Assembly: GCA_021781075.1 (NCBI GenBank)
Contig: JAJXXN010000310.1
Span: 1-6,712 of the forward strand
Length of the DNA stretch: 6,712 nt
DNA from: Acidobacteriota bacterium
GTDB taxonomy: Bacteria > Acidobacteriota > Terriglobia > Terriglobales > Acidobacteriaceae
Direction of reading: 5' to 3'
The notes under the pieces are model-generated. The model was not told the origin of the DNA, searched no databases, and saw only the letters and a list, made by a program, of their open reading frames with translations. The position numbers and the translations under genes were made by a program. Of the stretch, positions 5,286-6,712 are shown in pieces (position 1 is the stretch's first letter; each line of letters begins with the position of its first letter).

Positions 5286-6524
5286 ATGAACTGCACACTG
5301 CGAATCTTCTTTCTCTTTTGCATCGCGCTCCTGCCCTGCCCCGCGGTCCGGGCTGATGTCGCCGCTGTTCATCGCGACAAGCTGCCCCAAACCATCTCAA
5401 TCCTTGGCGCTTATGACGACCTCTCGCAGATCGAACACTGCGTTGACCGCTACAGCGAAGAGTGGCAATGCAACCTTGACCGCCAAAAGGTCACCGACCG
5501 CCTCTTCGAGGACTTTGAAACCCTCGTCGGCGCGCTCCGCGTCAATCCCGACAATCGCGAACTTCGACTGCTCACTCTTCTTGCCGCGCACTACGCCTAC
5601 AATGTGGACATCGACATGTCCTTCGAGGGCTTTGAAAATGCCTGGCAGCCGCTCTCACAGGTCCATGATGATGACATCCGCCCCCGCTGGTTCTATGCCG
5701 ATTTCGAGTGCCAGGCAAATGAGATCGAAGAGGGTATGAACGGCTTCCTTGCCATGGAGAACTCCATTCCTCTCAACCAGCTTCCCGCCCGCTTCTGGCA
5801 CGACTACACCTCCTGTGCCACCATGACCGTCATGCCCGCGCATGCGCTGCGCGCCATCGGATACTGGAGCACTCTGGAGCCCGCACCCAATCCGCAGCGC
5901 GAGGCCTACCGCACCATTGCCATCGACCGTTTTGTCCCCTACCTGCCGCAAAGCAAATACGATGTCGGCGAAATCTGGTCCCGTGAAAACCGCACCAACG
6001 CCAGCTATATGGAGGCCACTGTCTGTGGCGTCCGGGTCCAGCTCAAGCCCGAGTGGTCGGTCGTCCACACTGCATTTGATTCCGGCGTCTGCTCCCTCAC
6101 CGTCAACACCGCGCAATCCGCCACCATCATGCTCACTGTCCGGCGGCAACGGACCAACGAAACTCTCGCCGGCTTTGAAAACACCTACTTCGGCAAATCA
6201 GCAAACGTGCAAAAACTTGCAGCAGGATTTTGCCCCGTAGCTGCCTGCGATGAGTTCGCGCTGACGGCTGCGGGCGGAAACCGCTCGCACTACCTTTTCT
6301 TCTCGCGGCCCCAGCCTGCCTACCCCGGCCTTGCCCTTGAGCTTCCGCGCCAGGCGCAGCAGGCCAATGACCCCAACAACTCCGACGTGACCTTTTTCCA
6401 TCCACGAGGCACCCTGCGCCGCCAGTACGGCACTCTCGACTACATGATTGTCCTTGACGCCTCACCCTCCGCTCAGGCCGACAGCGAATTTCTCTATTAC
6501 CTCCAACACCTGGCGGTGGATTGA
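5286..6524 (+). CDS. Secreted cysteine-containing protein, unknown function
   Basis: The product has 412 residues. Residues 1-23 form a signal peptide: MNCTLR, a hydrophobic core (IFFLFCIALLPC), then a likely cut after VRA. C18 does not fit a good lipobox because proline precedes it, so a soluble exported protein is more likely than a lipoprotein. The mature part has eight cysteines (52, 62, 142, 177, 247, 269, 316, 321), enough for several disulfides. Residues 65-215 look mainly helical and resemble solenoid or TPR-like helices. Residues 240-410 look strand-rich and end in YMIVLDAS then SEFLYYLQHL. I do not recognise the family and see no catalytic motif. The start at 5286 is chosen for its ribosome site and because it gives a normal signal peptide. 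The gene has its own promoter and stands alone; a related C-terminal fragment lies about 95 bases downstream of its stop. Confidence 0.85.
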   Translation: MNCTLRIFFLFCIALLPCPAVRADVAAVHRDKLPQTISILGAYDDLSQIEHCVDRYSEEWQCNLDRQKVTDRLFEDFETLVGALRVNPDNRELRLLTLLAAHYAYNVDIDMSFEGFENAWQPLSQVHDDDIRPRWFYADFECQANEIEEGMNGFLAMENSIPLNQLPARFWHDYTSCATMTVMPAHALRAIGYWSTLEPAPNPQREAYRTIAIDRFVPYLPQSKYDVGEIWSRENRTNASYMEATVCGVRVQLKPEWSVVHTAFDSGVCSLTVNTAQSATIMLTVRRQRTNETLAGFENTYFGKSANVQKLAAGFCPVAACDEFALTAAGGNRSHYLFFSRPQPAYPGLALELPRQAQQANDPNNSDVTFFHPRGTLRRQYGTLDYMIVLDASPSAQADSEFLYYLQHLAVD

Positions 6525-6589
6525 TTCCCGTTCCACTCTCGCACATCATTCCGGATTCCGCGTGCCGCAAGCATTGTTCTAGTACGCAC

Positions 6590-6617
6590 TTGACCATGGC
6601 TACTTTGCCGCTATAGG
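6590..6617 (+). promoter_or_regulatory. Possible promoter reading into the right-edge fragment
   Basis: TTGACC (6590-6595) and TATAGG (6612-6617) are separated by 16 bases, a fair match to a sigma-70 promoter. It would start transcription near 6624 and lead into the open stretch at the window edge. No start codon or ribosome site follows within view, so its role is uncertain. Confidence 0.3.
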
Positions 6618-6712
6618 TTCCTGACTCTTCTGTACTCATCCTGCTCCATACAGCCGAAAAAATTGAGAAGCAGGGCGACGATGACTACCTCTACTTCCTC
6701 AACAATCTGATT
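6617..6712 (+). pseudogene. Fragment resembling the C-terminus of the upstream secreted protein (paralog remnant), cut by window
   Basis: Frame 2 is open from just after a TAG (6614-6616) to the end of the window and reads VPDSSVLILLHTAEKIEK, then QGDDDYLYFLNNLI. This resembles the end of the secreted protein: VLILL against YMIVL, and DDDYLYFLNNL against DSEFLYYLQHL (five identities in eleven, the rest conservative). The other two forward frames contain stops in this stretch. No ATG, GTG or TTG starts the fragment in frame, and only about 30 residues are present where the upstream protein has 412. It therefore looks like the leftover tail of a paralog from tandem duplication. Alternatives are a frameshifted gene, or chance similarity of a short acidic-aromatic segment. 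The frame may continue past the window. Confidence 0.4.

Noticed and set aside
5655..6149. 164-codon minus-strand frame inside the secreted protein gene
   Set aside because: It has no ribosome site or motif; the sense frame has a signal peptide and full-length coding structure.
6521..6616. Short TTG-started frame between the secreted protein gene and the right-edge fragment
   Set aside because: It is only about 31 codons, has no ribosome site and shows no similarity to the secreted protein; treated as non-coding.

Overview
The window is about 6.7 kb of GC-rich bacterial chromosome with C/G-rich third codon positions. It is densely coding: seven complete genes, one gene cut by the left edge, and a short gene-like remnant at the right edge. 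I see no RNA genes, insertion sequences, CRISPR arrays, phage genes or clear terminators. The best guess for the organism is an Acidobacteriota (Terriglobia-like) bacterium. The reasons are the small CWYL-type membrane protein, the small CLDC protein, and the habit of placing a -10-like TAnnnT hexamer 6-9 bases before an ATG. This is from family memory and has not been tested by search.

Left part (1-2323): the 3' part of a class II tRNA nucleotidyltransferase with an HD domain (CCA-adding enzyme/poly(A) polymerase family) overlaps by ATGA with a complete HI0933/YhiN-type flavoprotein. The E. coli YhiN member of that family is, to my knowledge, the 23S rRNA dihydrouridine synthase RdsA, so the pair may be a small RNA-maturation operon.

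Middle (2324-4771): two small orphan genes come first, a one-helix membrane protein and a CxxC/HxxC protein. Then an RDD-family membrane protein on the minus strand stands head to head with a SpoIIM-family membrane protein on the plus strand. The two start codons share the palindrome CATG, so the genes overlap by two bases. At its other end the RDD gene abuts the small CxxC gene stop codon to stop codon. RDD and SpoIIM proteins are commonly neighbours and probably act together in the membrane, but the usual MoxR and DUF58 partners are not in view.

Right part (4781-6712): a DUF971 protein carries two matching halves, each ending in CxCxxC. Its apparent -10 overlaps the stop codon of the SpoIIM gene. 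Next is a 412-residue secreted, cysteine-containing protein of unknown function with its own promoter and a good ribosome binding site. The last 100 bases hold an open stretch whose peptide resembles the C-terminus of that secreted protein, which suggests a decayed or differently organised paralog continuing past the window.

Most of the window is conserved housekeeping and membrane genes in tight packing. No convincing new multi-gene system is visible. The strongest oddities are the shared start codons, the duplicated metal-site motif and the paralogous tail.
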